This document shows, piece after piece, positions 12,642 to 12,702 of a stretch of 12,702 nt of DNA; position 1 is the stretch's first letter, and each line of letters begins with the position of its first letter. The translations under genes and the position numbers were made by a program. Source of the stretch: JBEKIK01 sp050013075 (GTDB lineage Bacteria > Planctomycetota > Planctomycetia > Pirellulales > Thermoguttaceae); NCBI GenBank assembly GCA_050013075.1, contig JBEKFZ010000113.1:1-12702 (forward strand), read 5' to 3'. The notes under the pieces were generated by a model, which was not told the DNA's origin, ran no database searches, and saw nothing but the letters and a program-made list of their open reading frames with translations.

Positions 12642-12702
12642 GGCCGTCCTTGCCTACAAGGGTTTTGTGAAAAACGAAAGACCCTTAACCGGCAAGGAGG
12701 CC
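12642..12702 (+). promoter_or_regulatory. Long stem-loop burying a Shine-Dalgarno for a gene past the window
   Basis: GGCC-gt-CCTTGCC (12642-12654) pairs with GGCAAGG-a-GGCC (12691-12702). Inside, AAGGGT (12658-12663) pairs with ACCCTT (12681-12686) around a 17-base loop. The 3' arm contains AAGGAGG (12694-12700), a full Shine-Dalgarno, so the folded RNA would hide the ribosome site of a + strand gene expected to start a few bases beyond 12702. It resembles a translational control element (thermosensor, riboswitch expression platform or similar). No known class was recognised. Confidence 0.5.

Overview
The window looks like a chromosomal segment of a fairly GC-rich environmental bacterium. 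My best guess is the Planctomycetota/Verrucomicrobiota neighbourhood. That rests on an M56/BlaR1-type sensor protease with a non-penicillin-binding tail, ABC-2 exporters with odd loops, and short tandem heptamer repeats and palindromic repeats between genes. This is inference from style, not a phylogenetic result.

Layout, left to right. (1) 1-101: the 3' end of an unidentified + strand gene. (2) 151-1365: an AT-richer accessory patch with a HEPN-like protein carrying an R-x4-H motif and a DUF4160/DUF2442 pair, with short palindromes between them; a toxin-antitoxin or defence-type role is possible but unproven. (3) 1393-2562: a 389-residue orphan resembling the DUF6786-type conserved hypotheticals. 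A hairpin zone and a degenerate heptamer repeat follow, running straight into the start of a class I SAM methyltransferase (2702-3376). (4) 3400-4371: a complete 972-bp DDE insertion sequence with perfect 20-bp inverted repeats, inserted in the loop of a palindromic repeat with an apparent AAA target duplication. (5) 4485-6691 (+): an ABC ATPase and its ABC-2 permease, overlapping by ATGA, preceded by a TGAWAAC heptamer array. (6) 9264-6701 (-): a second, unrelated ABC exporter (ATPase then permease), convergent with the first and split by a BIME-like pair of palindromic repeats. (7) 12212-9420 (-): a BlaI/MecI-type repressor and an M56 protease-sensor, abutting stop-to-start, with a clear sigma-70 promoter overlapped by two similar operator dyads. 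(8) 12331-12702: no convincing gene, but a possible transcript leader ending in a long stem that buries a strong Shine-Dalgarno sequence for a gene beginning just outside the window.

How they work together. The BlaI/M56 pair should form an autoregulated derepression switch: the sensor's protease activity removes the repressor from its own promoter. Whether it also controls the downstream ABC exporter is open, because a terminator-like hairpin lies between them. The two ABC exporters are independent ATPase-plus-permease units with unknown substrates.

The observations most worth a second look are the insertion sequence in a palindrome loop, the SD-burying stem at the right edge, the two-operator promoter with a half-site unlike classical BlaI sites, and the repeat-rich leaders.
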